Below, piece after piece: positions 1-8,173 of a stretch of 60,620 nt of DNA. Under the pieces are notes generated by a model, which was given only the letters and a program-made list of their open reading frames with translations, was not told the DNA's origin and ran no database searches. Positions within the stretch are counted from its first letter, which is position 1; every line of letters begins with the position of its first letter. Source of the stretch: an uncultured Saprospiraceae bacterium (lineage in GTDB: Bacteria; Bacteroidota; Bacteroidia; Chitinophagales; Saprospiraceae); NCBI GenBank assembly GCA_937929945.1, contig CALFUK010000057.1, forward strand, positions 1 through 60,620, read 5' to 3'. The position numbers and the translations under genes are program-made.

Positions 1-106
1 TAAAACCACAGACGACCTCATCTCCAATTGTATGTAGAAGTCAATATGAGACTATATAGTTGCCAGCATTGACGGTGTAAATGACTAATTGTAGCAAGAT
101 TGACAC

Positions 107-583
107 TTAAGCCTCGTCTTCATCTACTTGGAGATAGATTGGATCTATCATAGGCAAGTCGATGAGTGCTTTCTCTTCTCTACTGACTGAAGCAAACCGC
201 AGAAACCCTCCAGATGACTTAGCTACGTGCTCTGCGAAGCTGGTATAACTATCATAGAGCATGGCGCCAATTTTATTGCTTAGCTTTTGCAAAATGGGAT
301 TGACTTGTTCCAGTCGGCTGGTGATTTCTGTATTTCGAGCTTCGACCTCATTGGGCAGGTCCTGTATGAGTGCCTTCAGTCTCAGATCAAAATCACGGCC
401 AACCGCAGAATAATATTCTTTCAGCTCCTCAGCATAAGCGTAAGATCGAATGTCAGCCAGCTTCTTAGCCCAGTCCATCTCTTCCTCATCTATGTTACCA
501 TCAGCTCCAGCTATCAAGACTGTGATCAGGTCTGTGGCTTCTATCAGTTTGGTTAGTTCAGCGTCGTCAATATTTGCAAACAT
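107..583 (-). CDS. TerB-like small cytoplasmic protein
   Basis: This is a 158-residue soluble, acidic, helix-rich protein with no signal peptide or membrane segment. Residues about 21-45 contain the pattern AGADGNIDEEE followed by a basic and aliphatic helix, which resembles the acidic loop-helix of the TerB/tellurite-resistance fold (ADG-x-DxxE). The remainder is predicted helical with heptad-like spacing and no catalytic motif that I recognise. The gene is transcribed away from the small HTH gene across a 335-base spacer and has no same-strand partner inside the window. The TerB assignment rests on one short motif. A metal-binding or stress-linked role would be an inference only. Confidence 0.75.
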   Translation of the reverse strand: MFANIDDAELTKLIEATDLITVLIAGADGNIDEEEMDWAKKLADIRSYAYAEELKEYYSAVGRDFDLRLKALIQDLPNEVEARNTEITSRLEQVNPILQKLSNKIGAMLYDSYTSFAEHVAKSSGGFLRFASVSREEKALIDLPMIDPIYLQVDEDEA

Positions 584-918
584 TTACACAATAATCATTG
601 GTTAATAATGAGCACAAAAGTATATAAATAAAGCCAATAATCATGAGCATCAGACAGCTCGATGACCGCCAGTGTCCCGTCCCGTCCGTAGCATGGAAGA
701 TAAATTATATGATGCTTATCTTAAGCTGCATCTACAAGCCAATGTTCTGCGGCTGATTAGAGTTGATTCAATGGCATTCACCTGTAAATTAAACTTAGAG
801 TATATTTTTCAAACTAACACAATGTTAGAATTAATCAGATGTAAATTTTAACATATACAAATATTATTTGTACATTATTGCTGTTAACTCATTTCTTTAA
901 ACCAATAAATTCTTACAT
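584..918. other. Divergent AT-rich spacer with inverted repeats
   Basis: This 335-base gap separates the TerB-like gene (minus) from the HTH gene (plus). It must hold promoters for both. I find two inverted repeats in it: CTAAC-acaat-GTTAG at 814-828 and TACAAAT-att-ATTTGTA at 856-872. A 52-codon open frame at 693-851 is present but has no protein features and is treated as chance. No exact TAnnTTTG box is seen in front of the HTH gene. Confidence 0.4.
856..872. promoter_or_regulatory. Inverted repeat, candidate operator before HTH gene
   Basis: TACAAAT and ATTTGTA form a perfect 7-base inverted repeat with a 3-base spacer, 46 bases before the start of a gene that itself encodes a small helix-turn-helix protein. 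A dyad of this size in such a place is typical of an autoregulatory operator. The region is AT-rich, so chance is possible. Confidence 0.35.
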
Positions 919-1185
919 ATGAATATCACTTTCGAAGAGCTTAGACAGATCAAGCATAGTCTACCTACAGGAAGTATAAAAAGAATTGCAGAAATGCTCC
1001 ATCTCGAAGAACAAACAGTGCGCAACTATTTTGGAGCCAAAAAATATGAAAACGGAAAAATAGTAGGCCAGCACATCCAGCCCGGACCCAGTGGAGGCAT
1101 CGTCTCCTTACATGACAAGACCATACTCGAATTAGCTAAAAACATGATAGGCGATATGCCAACTGCTGCAGGTGGTCAAAATTAA
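919..1185 (+). CDS. Small helix-turn-helix DNA-binding protein
   Basis: An 88-residue protein. Residues about 16-40 (SIKRIAEMLHLEEQTVRNYF) read as a helix-turn-helix of the kind used to recognise DNA: a helix beginning with a small residue, a turn, then a recognition helix ending in an aromatic. The second half contains GPSGGIVSLHDKTILELAK, a glycine-rich linker followed by a helix. Single-domain proteins of this size and pattern are common in Bacteroidota and are usually annotated only as DNA-binding. The ATG start is preceded by an AT-rich leader. It converges on trmN6. The target is unknown; the dyad just upstream suggests self-regulation. Confidence 0.75.
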   Translation: MNITFEELRQIKHSLPTGSIKRIAEMLHLEEQTVRNYFGAKKYENGKIVGQHIQPGPSGGIVSLHDKTILELAKNMIGDMPTAAGGQN

Positions 1186-1225
1186 TAATGACATAAAATA
1201 CCACAGCTTTCGATATACTCAGAAA

Positions 1226-1272
1226 GGATTTCTATCGAGGTAGTTCTCATCAGAATTTACAGATAGAAATCC
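1226..1272. terminator. Long-armed hairpin between convergent genes
   Basis: GGATTTCTATC (1226-1236) is perfectly repeated in inverse as GATAGAAATCC (1262-1272). The right arm lies inside the last codons of trmN6 and the left arm lies between the HTH and trmN6 stop codons. An 11-base-pair stem between two converging genes suits a shared bidirectional terminator, but neither side has a clear T-run and the loop is 25 bases, so termination is inferred. Confidence 0.4.
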
Positions 1273-1967
1273 TCTGTTATCCTTACATATCCAGGGGTGT
1301 AAGTATCATCTTGGTTTTTGATGATCAGTTCACTCTGGCTGAGATCGCATCCATCAATGCATTTTTTGAATTTGACCAAAAGCCGATCCACGGGCCCATC
1401 TGATAAGCTCTTAACATCCACTCGATCAGCTACTTGCAGCTTATACCTCCCAGCCATCTCTATGAATCTGAGACCTTCCATGTATGGTAGAATGACACTG
1501 AAGTGCCCATCATCCTGGAGAAGCTTAGATACGGCGATCAGCAAGTCACCGTGTCCTAACTTAGTGGTGTGCCTCACAGCATCCTTGTCTTGATGATCCG
1601 TGAGTGTCCCGCCACTGAAGAAAGGCGGATTGCACACGATATGATCATACTGGACGTCACCAGCCTGAGCAAAACTCTGGATCGGGCCTTTGATGACGCT
1701 GATTCGATCTTTATAAGAAGATTGTTCCACATTGTGCTGGGCTTCCAAAAATGCTAATTCATCTATCTCGATGGCATCGATTTTCGCTGCTTGATTTTTC
1801 TTAGCAATAATAAGAGCTATCACTCCTGTTCCTGTGCCTATGTCTAGCACTCGACGACAATCCTGCGCATCACACCAAGCTCCCAGAAGGATTCCTGCTG
1901 TGCTTACTTTCATTTGATTATCTTTCTGGACGATGTCGAAATCCTTAAATTTGATTATGTTATCCAC
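1257..1967 (-). CDS. trmN6: tRNA1(Val) (adenine(37)-N6)-methyltransferase
   Basis: This is an SAM-dependent class I methyltransferase of 236 residues that methylates N6 of A37 in tRNA-Val by family assignment (TrmN6/YfiC). SAM motif I is VLDIGTGTGVIAL at 40-52, the acidic ribose-binding strand is IDAIEIDE at 63-70, and the N6-adenine catalytic motif NPPFF is at 113-117, followed by the typical FSGG. The length is usual for the family. The gene lies divergent to the Pif1 helicase across 57 bases. It is one of several tRNA or ribosome modification genes in this window. No anomaly is seen. Confidence 0.93.
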   Translation of the reverse strand: MDNIIKFKDFDIVQKDNQMKVSTAGILLGAWCDAQDCRRVLDIGTGTGVIALIIAKKNQAAKIDAIEIDELAFLEAQHNVEQSSYKDRISVIKGPIQSFAQAGDVQYDHIVCNPPFFSGGTLTDHQDKDAVRHTTKLGHGDLLIAVSKLLQDDGHFSVILPYMEGLRFIEMAGRYKLQVADRVDVKSLSDGPVDRLLVKFKKCIDGCDLSQSELIIKNQDDTYTPGYVRITEDFYL

Positions 1968-2024
1968 CTGCTGTATCTGTTTTAGGATGCAAACTTATGT
2001 ATATATCCAAAAACTTGCCACTTA

Positions 2025-3326
2025 TTGAAGCAACATAAACTAAAAGAGCCCATATCCCTCAGTAATGAATTCAGCTATGCACTGGATCGGATGGAAAGAA
2101 GTGATGACACGCTATTCATCACTGGTAGAGCTGGTACTGGTAAGTCTACCCTACTCAACCTCTTCACCTCCACCACTAAGAAGCGGGCTGTCGTCCTCGC
2201 TCCGACTGGGATAGCGGCACTCCACGTGAGAGGCCAGACCATCCACTCCTTCTTCCGGCTGCCACCTAAAATGATCAATAAGTCGGAGATCACGAAGCGG
2301 AAAAATCACTGGATCTATAAAAAAGTACAGACCATCATCATCGATGAGATCAGCATGGTACGCGTCGATATGTTAGACATCATAGACCATTTTCTACAGG
2401 TGAATCGGGAAAATTCCGCGCCCTTCGGTGGCGTGCAGATGATTTTCTTCGGCGATCTCTATCAGCTACCGCCGATCATAGCTGACCAGACAGAGCGCAG
2501 TGTGATCACCGAACGCTACGAGAGCCCCTACTTCTTTTCAGCAGCTGTAATGGACAGACTGGACTCATTCGAGCTGATAGAGCTGCACAATGTATTCAGA
2601 CAAGAAGAAAAGCACTTCATCAGACTACTGGACAACATCAGGATGCGCCACTTCGACTATGATGATATGGAGGATCTGAATCAAAGGCATGTGCCCATCA
2701 GCGAGGAAGAAGAATACTACATCACCATATCCACCCGCAATAACATCGTAGACTCCATCAATAAGAAAAAACTGGAGGCTATAGATATGCCTTCATTCTA
2801 CTTCCCTGCTAAGGTCTCTGGCCAATTTAATCCAGGCACTTATCCGACTAAGGCCATCCTGGAATTAAAAATGGGAGCTCAAGTCATGTTTGTCAAAAAT
2901 GATCCGCAAAAACAATTTGTGAATGGTACCATAGGCAAGATCGTCCAGATCACTCAGGACAAGCTGACCGTAGCCGTGCAGAACAGAGATGAATCCACCA
3001 GCTATGTAGAAGTGGAGCGCTTAGAATGGGAGATGACTAAATATGCCCTGGATAAAAGCTCCAACCAGATCATCTCTGAGACGACTGGCTCATTCACCCA
3101 ATACCCGCTGAAGCTGGCCTGGGCCATCACCGTACATAAGTCTCAGGGGCAGACATTTGAAAAAGTCATCATAGATATAGGCACTGGTGCCTTCGAGTAT
3201 GGGCAGACCTACGTCGCTCTCAGCCGCTGCAGGACTATAGGCGGCATTATACTGAGGAGGCCGATTAAGCCCTCGGACATCATGGTGGATGATCGGGTGA
3301 CGGAGTTTTATCAACGGGCTCGGTGA
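2025..3326 (+). CDS. Pif1/RecD-type AAA helicase
   Basis: A 433-residue SF1B DNA helicase. Walker A is GRAGTGKST at 34-42 and Walker B DEIS at 107-110. The motif VLAPTGIAALHVRGQTIHSFF around 57-77 is the Pif1-family motif Ia. The C-terminal part carries LAWAITVHKSQGQTF and YVALSRCRTIGG, the UvrD-like C-terminal motifs V and VI. It is expected to unwind structured DNA 5' to 3'. No ATG precedes the Walker A motif in frame, so the start is taken as TTG at 2025; the next Met (residue 23) is too close to the P-loop. Many Bacteroidota carry such stand-alone short Pif1 proteins. Confidence 0.9.
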   Translation: MKQHKLKEPISLSNEFSYALDRMERSDDTLFITGRAGTGKSTLLNLFTSTTKKRAVVLAPTGIAALHVRGQTIHSFFRLPPKMINKSEITKRKNHWIYKKVQTIIIDEISMVRVDMLDIIDHFLQVNRENSAPFGGVQMIFFGDLYQLPPIIADQTERSVITERYESPYFFSAAVMDRLDSFELIELHNVFRQEEKHFIRLLDNIRMRHFDYDDMEDLNQRHVPISEEEEYYITISTRNNIVDSINKKKLEAIDMPSFYFPAKVSGQFNPGTYPTKAILELKMGAQVMFVKNDPQKQFVNGTIGKIVQITQDKLTVAVQNRDESTSYVEVERLEWEMTKYALDKSSNQIISETTGSFTQYPLKLAWAITVHKSQGQTFEKVIIDIGTGAFEYGQTYVALSRCRTIGGIILRRPIKPSDIMVDDRVTEFYQRAR

Positions 3327-3440
3327 GGTCAAATGACATATTTTCTCCCGTATTCATTACGCCCATATGATTAATTCGTGCATTTCATTTTGTATTTCAG
3401 TGATGTCCTGTTAAATTAGACGATAATCAGAATATTAACT

Positions 3441-3572
3441 ATGTCCAAGTCAAAAAGAAAACGAAAAGCAGAACTTAGAGATCAGAAGCAAGAGAGAGCA
3501 TTTTTCATGTGGACAGGCATCATCACGATCATCTGTATCATCTTAGCCTTTGTCTATTACCTCAACTCTTAA
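3441..3572 (+). CDS. 43-residue single-pass membrane peptide
   Basis: The frame ATG 3441 to TAA 3570-3572 encodes 43 residues: a strongly basic N-terminus (MSKSKRKRKAELRDQKQER), then a continuous hydrophobic segment of about 20 residues rich in Ile, then YYLNS. This positive-inside plus one-helix design is characteristic of genuine small membrane proteins. It lies 33 bases before the first miaE gene on the same strand and 114 bases after the helicase, so it may be cotranscribed with miaE. The function is not known. Confidence 0.6.
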   Translation: MSKSKRKRKAELRDQKQERAFFMWTGIITIICIILAFVYYLNS

Positions 3573-3605
3573 ATACAGCTTATCAAACTCAATTTAGATA
3601 TAGCC

Positions 3606-4166
3606 GTGCCCAGCAGCCAGGCATGGATAGACACTGTCATGGCTGATTTTGACTCTTTTCTTCAGGATCATGCTGACTGTGAGCGAAAGGCCTCAGCCAT
3701 GGCCATGAGCTTTGTGGCTAAGTATCCCGATCGAACAGAAATCATACCCGAGCTTATAGAGACAGGTATTGAGGAGCTGGAGCACTTTCAGCAGGTCTAT
3801 GCTCTTATGCAGGCCAGAGGTGTGATGCTGAATCATCAAATGTCTGAAGACCTCTACGTGAAGCAGCTCATCAAGCTGTGCCACTCTGGTAGATTAGAGA
3901 GATTCAGAGACAGGCTGCTGATCGCCTCCATCGTAGAGACCAGAGGAGCAGAGAGATTCAAAATGGTGGCTGATCATCTCGAGGAGCCTGAGCTCAAGAA
4001 ATTCTACAAGACACTGTGGACATCAGAAGCTAAGCATGGGCACATCTTCGTAAAAATGGCGCTACACTACTTTCCCGAAAAAGAGGTCTATGATCGACTG
4101 GCCTGGTGGGTAGACCAAGAAGGCCAGATCATAGAAGGCTTAGAGCTCAAAGCTGCGCTGCATTAA
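3606..4166 (+). CDS. miaE: MiaE-like tRNA hydroxylase, paralogue 1
   Basis: A ferritin-like four-helix diiron protein of 186 residues. Candidate iron ligands are E26 (DCERKA), E57 and H60 (EELEH), E111 (ETRGAERF) and E141 and H144 (SEAKH), the two ExxH sets expected for tRNA-(ms2io6A37) hydroxylase. MiaE hydroxylates the isopentenyl group of ms2i6A37 using O2 and a diiron centre. No in-frame ATG lies upstream; GTG 3606 is chosen because it keeps the N-terminal helix, ATG at residue 12 being the alternative. It is shorter at the N-terminus than the second copy at 42084 and differs clearly in sequence. It converges with the glycosyltransferase gene 22 bases away. A divergent substrate is possible. 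Confidence 0.85.
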   Translation: MPSSQAWIDTVMADFDSFLQDHADCERKASAMAMSFVAKYPDRTEIIPELIETGIEELEHFQQVYALMQARGVMLNHQMSEDLYVKQLIKLCHSGRLERFRDRLLIASIVETRGAERFKMVADHLEEPELKKFYKTLWTSEAKHGHIFVKMALHYFPEKEVYDRLAWWVDQEGQIIEGLELKAALH

Positions 4167-4188
4167 GAGGCTCAGAAACACTAAGTAT

Positions 4189-5412
4189 CTATACTATTTT
4201 GGCTCTCGTACGATATTCATGCAGTATATCCTCGGAGTTCTGTGGGTTCGAGCGTAGCTTATCAGCTAAGACCTCAGCCGCTGCGAGCACATCCATATCA
4301 GGATAATGATGATCTCTCATGTGATGCAGGTACTTCATAAATATGAAGGCATCAAAAAATTGGTAAAAAGCCCTTCTGAACCTGGATAGTGTCGTGGTAT
4401 TGGCCCTGATGCGATCCACTTTTTCATCAAAGGAGATCGATTGTAAAAAGACTTTAATCTGCTCCTCATATACATTTGATACACTGCGAGTTAGCTTAGC
4501 ATCATAGAGCTGATCCACTGAGCCTACGACGCACCTGATGGACTTAAAAGAGGAGGGATGGTAGGTCTTATATGGCTCTCTGGAGGCCAGCATCTCACCC
4601 ACTGCTCTTCCCGTACCAAATGGCACCCGATTCGACACGCGAGCAGAAGGATATACAGTGGTCTTGGATAAGCGATCGCACTGATCATCTTTGATAAACT
4701 TATGCATGAAGTAGAAGTCTTCGCCTGCTTGGCGGGTGTTCATCCCCCCGACCCTACGATAGCCGCTCAGACTACAGGCCATGCTACTCCCGACCGTCTG
4801 ATAAGCGAATGGTAGACCTATCAGCTGTTGGTATTGGATAAAATACCGCAAATGCAGCTCGTATAAATAGATGGCGTGTTGGATCTCATCACCACCCAGC
4901 TGGGCCTCAGGATGTTCGAAGTGGATGGAGACTGCCTCCTTTTGGGATACCTGATAATGCTCAATCAGAGCAGCTATGTAGTTCGTGTCACAGCTGCAGT
5001 CAGCATCATAGCAGGCTATGATTTTCAGTGATGATGCTGACTCATCTAACCTGAGTGCTGCCTCATCCATCGCCAGCTTACGAGCGCGCCCTACCCCAGA
5101 TTTCTTCTTAGGTATCTCATGTACGTATATGGGATGTACGGCATAGCCCTCTGGCACTTTTATCTCAGCCACTGCTGCGTGAGTGGATTCATTGTGTTGC
5201 AGCGTGGTCATAGGAGCGTCCTCGCCCGCATTGATCAAGACGATGACTTCTACGCTATGACCATCGGGCACTTCGCAGCGCAGGATAGAGTCCACTGCGG
5301 CATCAGCTTCGGATTCGTTATAGCACGGTATACATACCACCACACTGAGGTCTGCAGCCACAGCTTCATTGATCAAGCGATCAGGCATTTTTGAATATTC
5401 AATCCGAGCCAT
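4189..5412 (-). CDS. GT2-family glycosyltransferase
   Basis: A 407-residue protein with a GT-A nucleotide-sugar fold. The first strand is LSVVVCIPCYNES (residues about 22-34), the metal-binding region is ACYDADCSCD around 133-142, and a GEDFYF motif near 232-237 supplies the catalytic acidic pair of inverting GT2 enzymes. There is no transmembrane segment, so it probably acts at the cytoplasmic face on a lipid-linked or soluble acceptor. It is divergently arranged with the WbqC-like gene across 41 bases. WbqC-family proteins are themselves linked to polysaccharide loci, so a shared envelope-glycan role is plausible. Donor and acceptor cannot be read from the sequence. Confidence 0.85.
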   Translation of the reverse strand: MARIEYSKMPDRLINEAVAADLSVVVCIPCYNESEADAAVDSILRCEVPDGHSVEVIVLINAGEDAPMTTLQHNESTHAAVAEIKVPEGYAVHPIYVHEIPKKKSGVGRARKLAMDEAALRLDESASSLKIIACYDADCSCDTNYIAALIEHYQVSQKEAVSIHFEHPEAQLGGDEIQHAIYLYELHLRYFIQYQQLIGLPFAYQTVGSSMACSLSGYRRVGGMNTRQAGEDFYFMHKFIKDDQCDRLSKTTVYPSARVSNRVPFGTGRAVGEMLASREPYKTYHPSSFKSIRCVVGSVDQLYDAKLTRSVSNVYEEQIKVFLQSISFDEKVDRIRANTTTLSRFRRAFYQFFDAFIFMKYLHHMRDHHYPDMDVLAAAEVLADKLRSNPQNSEDILHEYRTRAKIV

Positions 5413-5453
5413 AGGACAAAACTAATTTTTATTACATCTTCGTCTTCATACAG

Positions 5454-6068
5454 ATGAGCCAATCTATTGTCATAGAAACACAATTCTTCCCGCCCGTAGC
5501 TGTCGTGGCAGCTATGAATCGCGCCGACTCCTGCCTAATCGAAGTCCATGAAACTTATCAGAAGCGCTCTTTCAGAAACAGATGCTGCCTGATCGGGCCA
5601 AATGGCATCACTCAAATTACAGTGCCGCTAGCTAAAGGCAAGCATGAGCAGCAGTCGATTACAGGAGTGACCATATCTTACGATACACCATGGCATAAGA
5701 CTTTCCTTAAGCTCTGTCAGAGTCAGTATGGAAAGAGCCCTTACTTCGACTATGTATATGAAGAGATAGAGCGCTTATTGATGCATCAGCACCCTAAGCT
5801 CATCGATCTCAATACAGCCATCATGACTTGGATCAATCACTTTTTAGAGATAGAGACTGAGATGTCTACGACCTCATCCTACAGACGCAGCTATGCTGAT
5901 GACACCATCTTAGATCTTAGATCACAGTATAGCCTTAAAAACTACAGATCGCACGATATGCTGCCATATCCTCAAATCTTTGAAGCGCGTCATGGTTTTC
6001 AAAATAATGTCAGCATCTTGGACTTATTATTCTGTATGGGGAAAGAATCGATTTCCTATTTAGAATGA
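5454..6068 (+). CDS. WbqC-like family protein
   Basis: A 204-residue soluble protein matching the WbqC-like family in its order of blocks: an N-terminal strand ending in FFPP, a basic YQKRSFRNRC segment, NGITQITVPL, the central HEQQSITGVTISYDTPW, and SQYGKSPYFDYVY. WbqC-like proteins occur in O-antigen and other glycan clusters and in many Bacteroidota as solitary housekeeping-like genes; their reaction is not firmly established. The ATG start is the first Met and lies 41 bases from the divergent glycosyltransferase start. Confidence 0.85.
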   Translation: MSQSIVIETQFFPPVAVVAAMNRADSCLIEVHETYQKRSFRNRCCLIGPNGITQITVPLAKGKHEQQSITGVTISYDTPWHKTFLKLCQSQYGKSPYFDYVYEEIERLLMHQHPKLIDLNTAIMTWINHFLEIETEMSTTSSYRRSYADDTILDLRSQYSLKNYRSHDMLPYPQIFEARHGFQNNVSILDLLFCMGKESISYLE

Positions 6069-6072
6069 TTTG

Positions 6073-6138
6073 TTGATTTGATGATGCGATGATGTGTGGA
6101 ACACAGATTGGTAAGCTCGAAGAGATAGCTTAGCTGAG
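6073..6138. repeat. Dispersed intergenic repeat, family A, copy 1
   Basis: Two blocks in the 193-base gap after wbqC match the larger copy at 19.6 kb. Block 1 (6073-6093, TTGATTTGATGATGCGATGAT) has one mismatch with 19581-19601. Block 2 (6106-6138, beginning GATTGGTAAGCTCG and ending TTAGCTGAG) has five mismatches over 33 bases with 19673-19705. The substitutions show divergence rather than recent duplication. No protein or transposase is encoded. Confidence 0.65.
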
Positions 6139-6261
6139 TAGGTAGCTCAAAACAAAGCATTCACACTGATAAAAGAATATCATCCATTTAAAACATGTAT
6201 TCAAAATAAAAAATGACCTTCCTCTCATTCTTTAGTCTTAATAGAGGATCAATCCAAGCAA

Positions 6262-7992
6262 ATGCTATTCAAAAAAGATAAAAACATAGAACAAGTCAAA
6301 GAGCATGTAGAAGAAATCATCATCAATCTGCATGAGATCACGAAAGAAATCAAGCACAGCTCCTTAGAAGAGACGGTAGGTGACCTGAAAGATAGAATCA
6401 AAGAGCCCTATATGTTTGTCATCGTGGGTGAGGTGAAAGCTGGAAAAAGTAGCTTCATCAATGCGCTGCTGAAATCCAAAGAAGAAATATGCAAGGTGGC
6501 CGCATCACCCATGACAGATACCATACAGCAGATCACTTATGGTGAGGAGCAGCGGGTAGAAGTCGTAAATCCATACCTGCATAAGATCTATCAGCCTTTT
6601 GATATTCTCAAGGAAATAGCTATCGTAGATACACCTGGCACAAATACCATCGTGGATCACCACCAAGAGATCACGGAGCGCTTCGTACCAGCATCTGATC
6701 TGATCGTATTCGTATTCGAATCAAAGAATCCTTACCGGCAGTCCGCGTGGGAATTCTTCGACTACATCCAAGACGAATGGCGTAAGAAGATCATCTTTGT
6801 CCTGCAACAGAAAGACCTGATGGAACCCGATGATCTGGTCACAAATATCAATGGTGTCACTGAACATGCCATCCAGAAAGGTATAACAGAGCCCACCGTC
6901 TTCGCCGTATCAGCTAAGCTAGAGCAGGCAGAAGACTTAGAAGGAAGTGGCTTCTTACCCTTACGAAAATTCATAGAAGAGAAAATCACGAGCGGTCAGG
7001 CTGGCAAGCTCAAACTGAAGAATAACATCTCTACCGCACTGACCATCAATGACAAGATATTCAAAGGCCTGATCACCAGAAAAGAACAGTATGATTCTGA
7101 CCAACGATTCAGAGATGACATCAAAGTCACGCTGGACAATCAAAAACTAAAGTCAGATAAAGAAGTGGACATACTTATAGAAAATCTCGTCCACACTTAC
7201 AATGAAATTACCTCTGAGAAATACAATCAGATGCGCGATGGACTGTCATTCATCCCCATGCTGAGACGCTCATTCAAATCCATCATGGACAAAAAAGAAA
7301 GTCCTAAAGAATGGCTGAATGACCTCGCCACTACTCTAGAGCGTGATCTTAACGTGGGCCTCAAAGAAAAGCTAAATGAAGGCGTCGTCGACATAGCCGA
7401 AAGCATCCAGCAGATGGGCAGCATCATCGACCTAAAAATCAGAAACTCTGAGACCATCCTCCAGAAAGACCATGAGATTTTCAGCGAGATCGCCGAAAGA
7501 CGCTCTAACGTGCTGAAGGACCTACAGGGTGCTTTTAGTAAATTCCTCAAAAACTCAGAAAACTTCTACGATGACTCACTGGCTACCGACTCTCAAAATC
7601 TGACGCCTAATATGGCTGCAGGAGGAGGGATCGCCATCGTGGGCGTGATACTAGCCACGGTGACTAATGGAATGGTATTCGATATCACAGGCGGGATCCT
7701 GACGACGATAGGGTTACTCTTCGCAGGAGTCACGGTCGGTCTTAAGAAGAGAAAAATCCTGGCAGGATTCAAAGAGGAAATAGACAGGGGAAGAGCACTG
7801 CTCAAAGGTGAGATCAGTACAAAACTAAAAGACTACATCGGAAGCATCAAAAATAAGATAGATTCTAACTTTCATCACCTCGATGAGCATCTGAGTAAAG
7901 AGAAAGAATCGATCCAGAGCCTGGAGTCCAGACTCAATGCGATTGACGAGAATCTGCACGGCTACGATGGTGAAATACAGATCAGCCTCTGA
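6262..7992 (+). CDS. Dynamin-like GTPase with paired membrane segment
   Basis: A 576-residue bacterial dynamin-like protein. The P-loop is GEVKAGKSS at 56-64, switch I threonines lie in SPMTDTIQQ near 83-90, and G3 is DTPGTN at 123-128; G4 is less standard (VLQQKD). The middle and C-terminal regions are long amphipathic helices with coiled-coil character. Near residues 450-495 two hydrophobic segments, rich in Gly, Ile and Val, form a membrane hairpin. This order (GTPase, stalk, membrane paddle, stalk) is that of BDLP-type proteins, which remodel or fuse membranes. It stands alone: flanking genes are a repeat-filled gap and the symporter operon, with no second dynamin partner in the window. 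Confidence 0.87.
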   Translation: MLFKKDKNIEQVKEHVEEIIINLHEITKEIKHSSLEETVGDLKDRIKEPYMFVIVGEVKAGKSSFINALLKSKEEICKVAASPMTDTIQQITYGEEQRVEVVNPYLHKIYQPFDILKEIAIVDTPGTNTIVDHHQEITERFVPASDLIVFVFESKNPYRQSAWEFFDYIQDEWRKKIIFVLQQKDLMEPDDLVTNINGVTEHAIQKGITEPTVFAVSAKLEQAEDLEGSGFLPLRKFIEEKITSGQAGKLKLKNNISTALTINDKIFKGLITRKEQYDSDQRFRDDIKVTLDNQKLKSDKEVDILIENLVHTYNEITSEKYNQMRDGLSFIPMLRRSFKSIMDKKESPKEWLNDLATTLERDLNVGLKEKLNEGVVDIAESIQQMGSIIDLKIRNSETILQKDHEIFSEIAERRSNVLKDLQGAFSKFLKNSENFYDDSLATDSQNLTPNMAAGGGIAIVGVILATVTNGMVFDITGGILTTIGLLFAGVTVGLKKRKILAGFKEEIDRGRALLKGEISTKLKDYIGSIKNKIDSNFHHLDEHLSKEKESIQSLESRLNAIDENLHGYDGEIQISL

Positions 7993-8015
7993 TCTGACAC
8001 ATCATTTATCTACAG

Positions 8016-8023
8016 AAACGTTT
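8016..8023. promoter_or_regulatory. AAACGTTT palindrome, distal LacI-type operator candidate
   Basis: AAACGTTT here sits in the context CAGAAACGTTTGCATT, an even palindrome with central CG as in LacI/GalR-family operators. It lies 146 bases (close to 14 helical turns) upstream of an identical octamer at 8162, a spacing suited to DNA looping, and 158 bases before the symporter start codon. No LacI-type regulator gene is in the window. Confidence 0.45.
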
Positions 8024-8161
8024 GCATTATCCCGATAAAGTTTCTGCCTGCGAGTTTACTACATTGATTTTGTACTTTGTTATAGTGCATGTTGCGACTA
8101 TGAGTTAGATGATGTTCAGCCAGGAGCTGATGATCATCGCCCCATATACCAGCGGCACATA

Positions 8162-8169
8162 AAACGTTT
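8162..8169. promoter_or_regulatory. AAACGTTT palindrome, proximal operator candidate
   Basis: The octamer AAACGTTT occurs again only four bases before the symporter ATG (8174), where a bound repressor would block transcription or the start of the message. The match to the distal copy is exact over the 8-base core and extends to GAAACGTTTG versus AAAACGTTTA. Confidence 0.45.
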
Positions 8170-8173
8170 AAGT

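Noticed and set aside
693-851. A 52-codon plus-strand frame before the HTH gene.
   Set aside because: It has no recognisable protein features, spans the dyads and ends in AT-rich sequence; probably chance.
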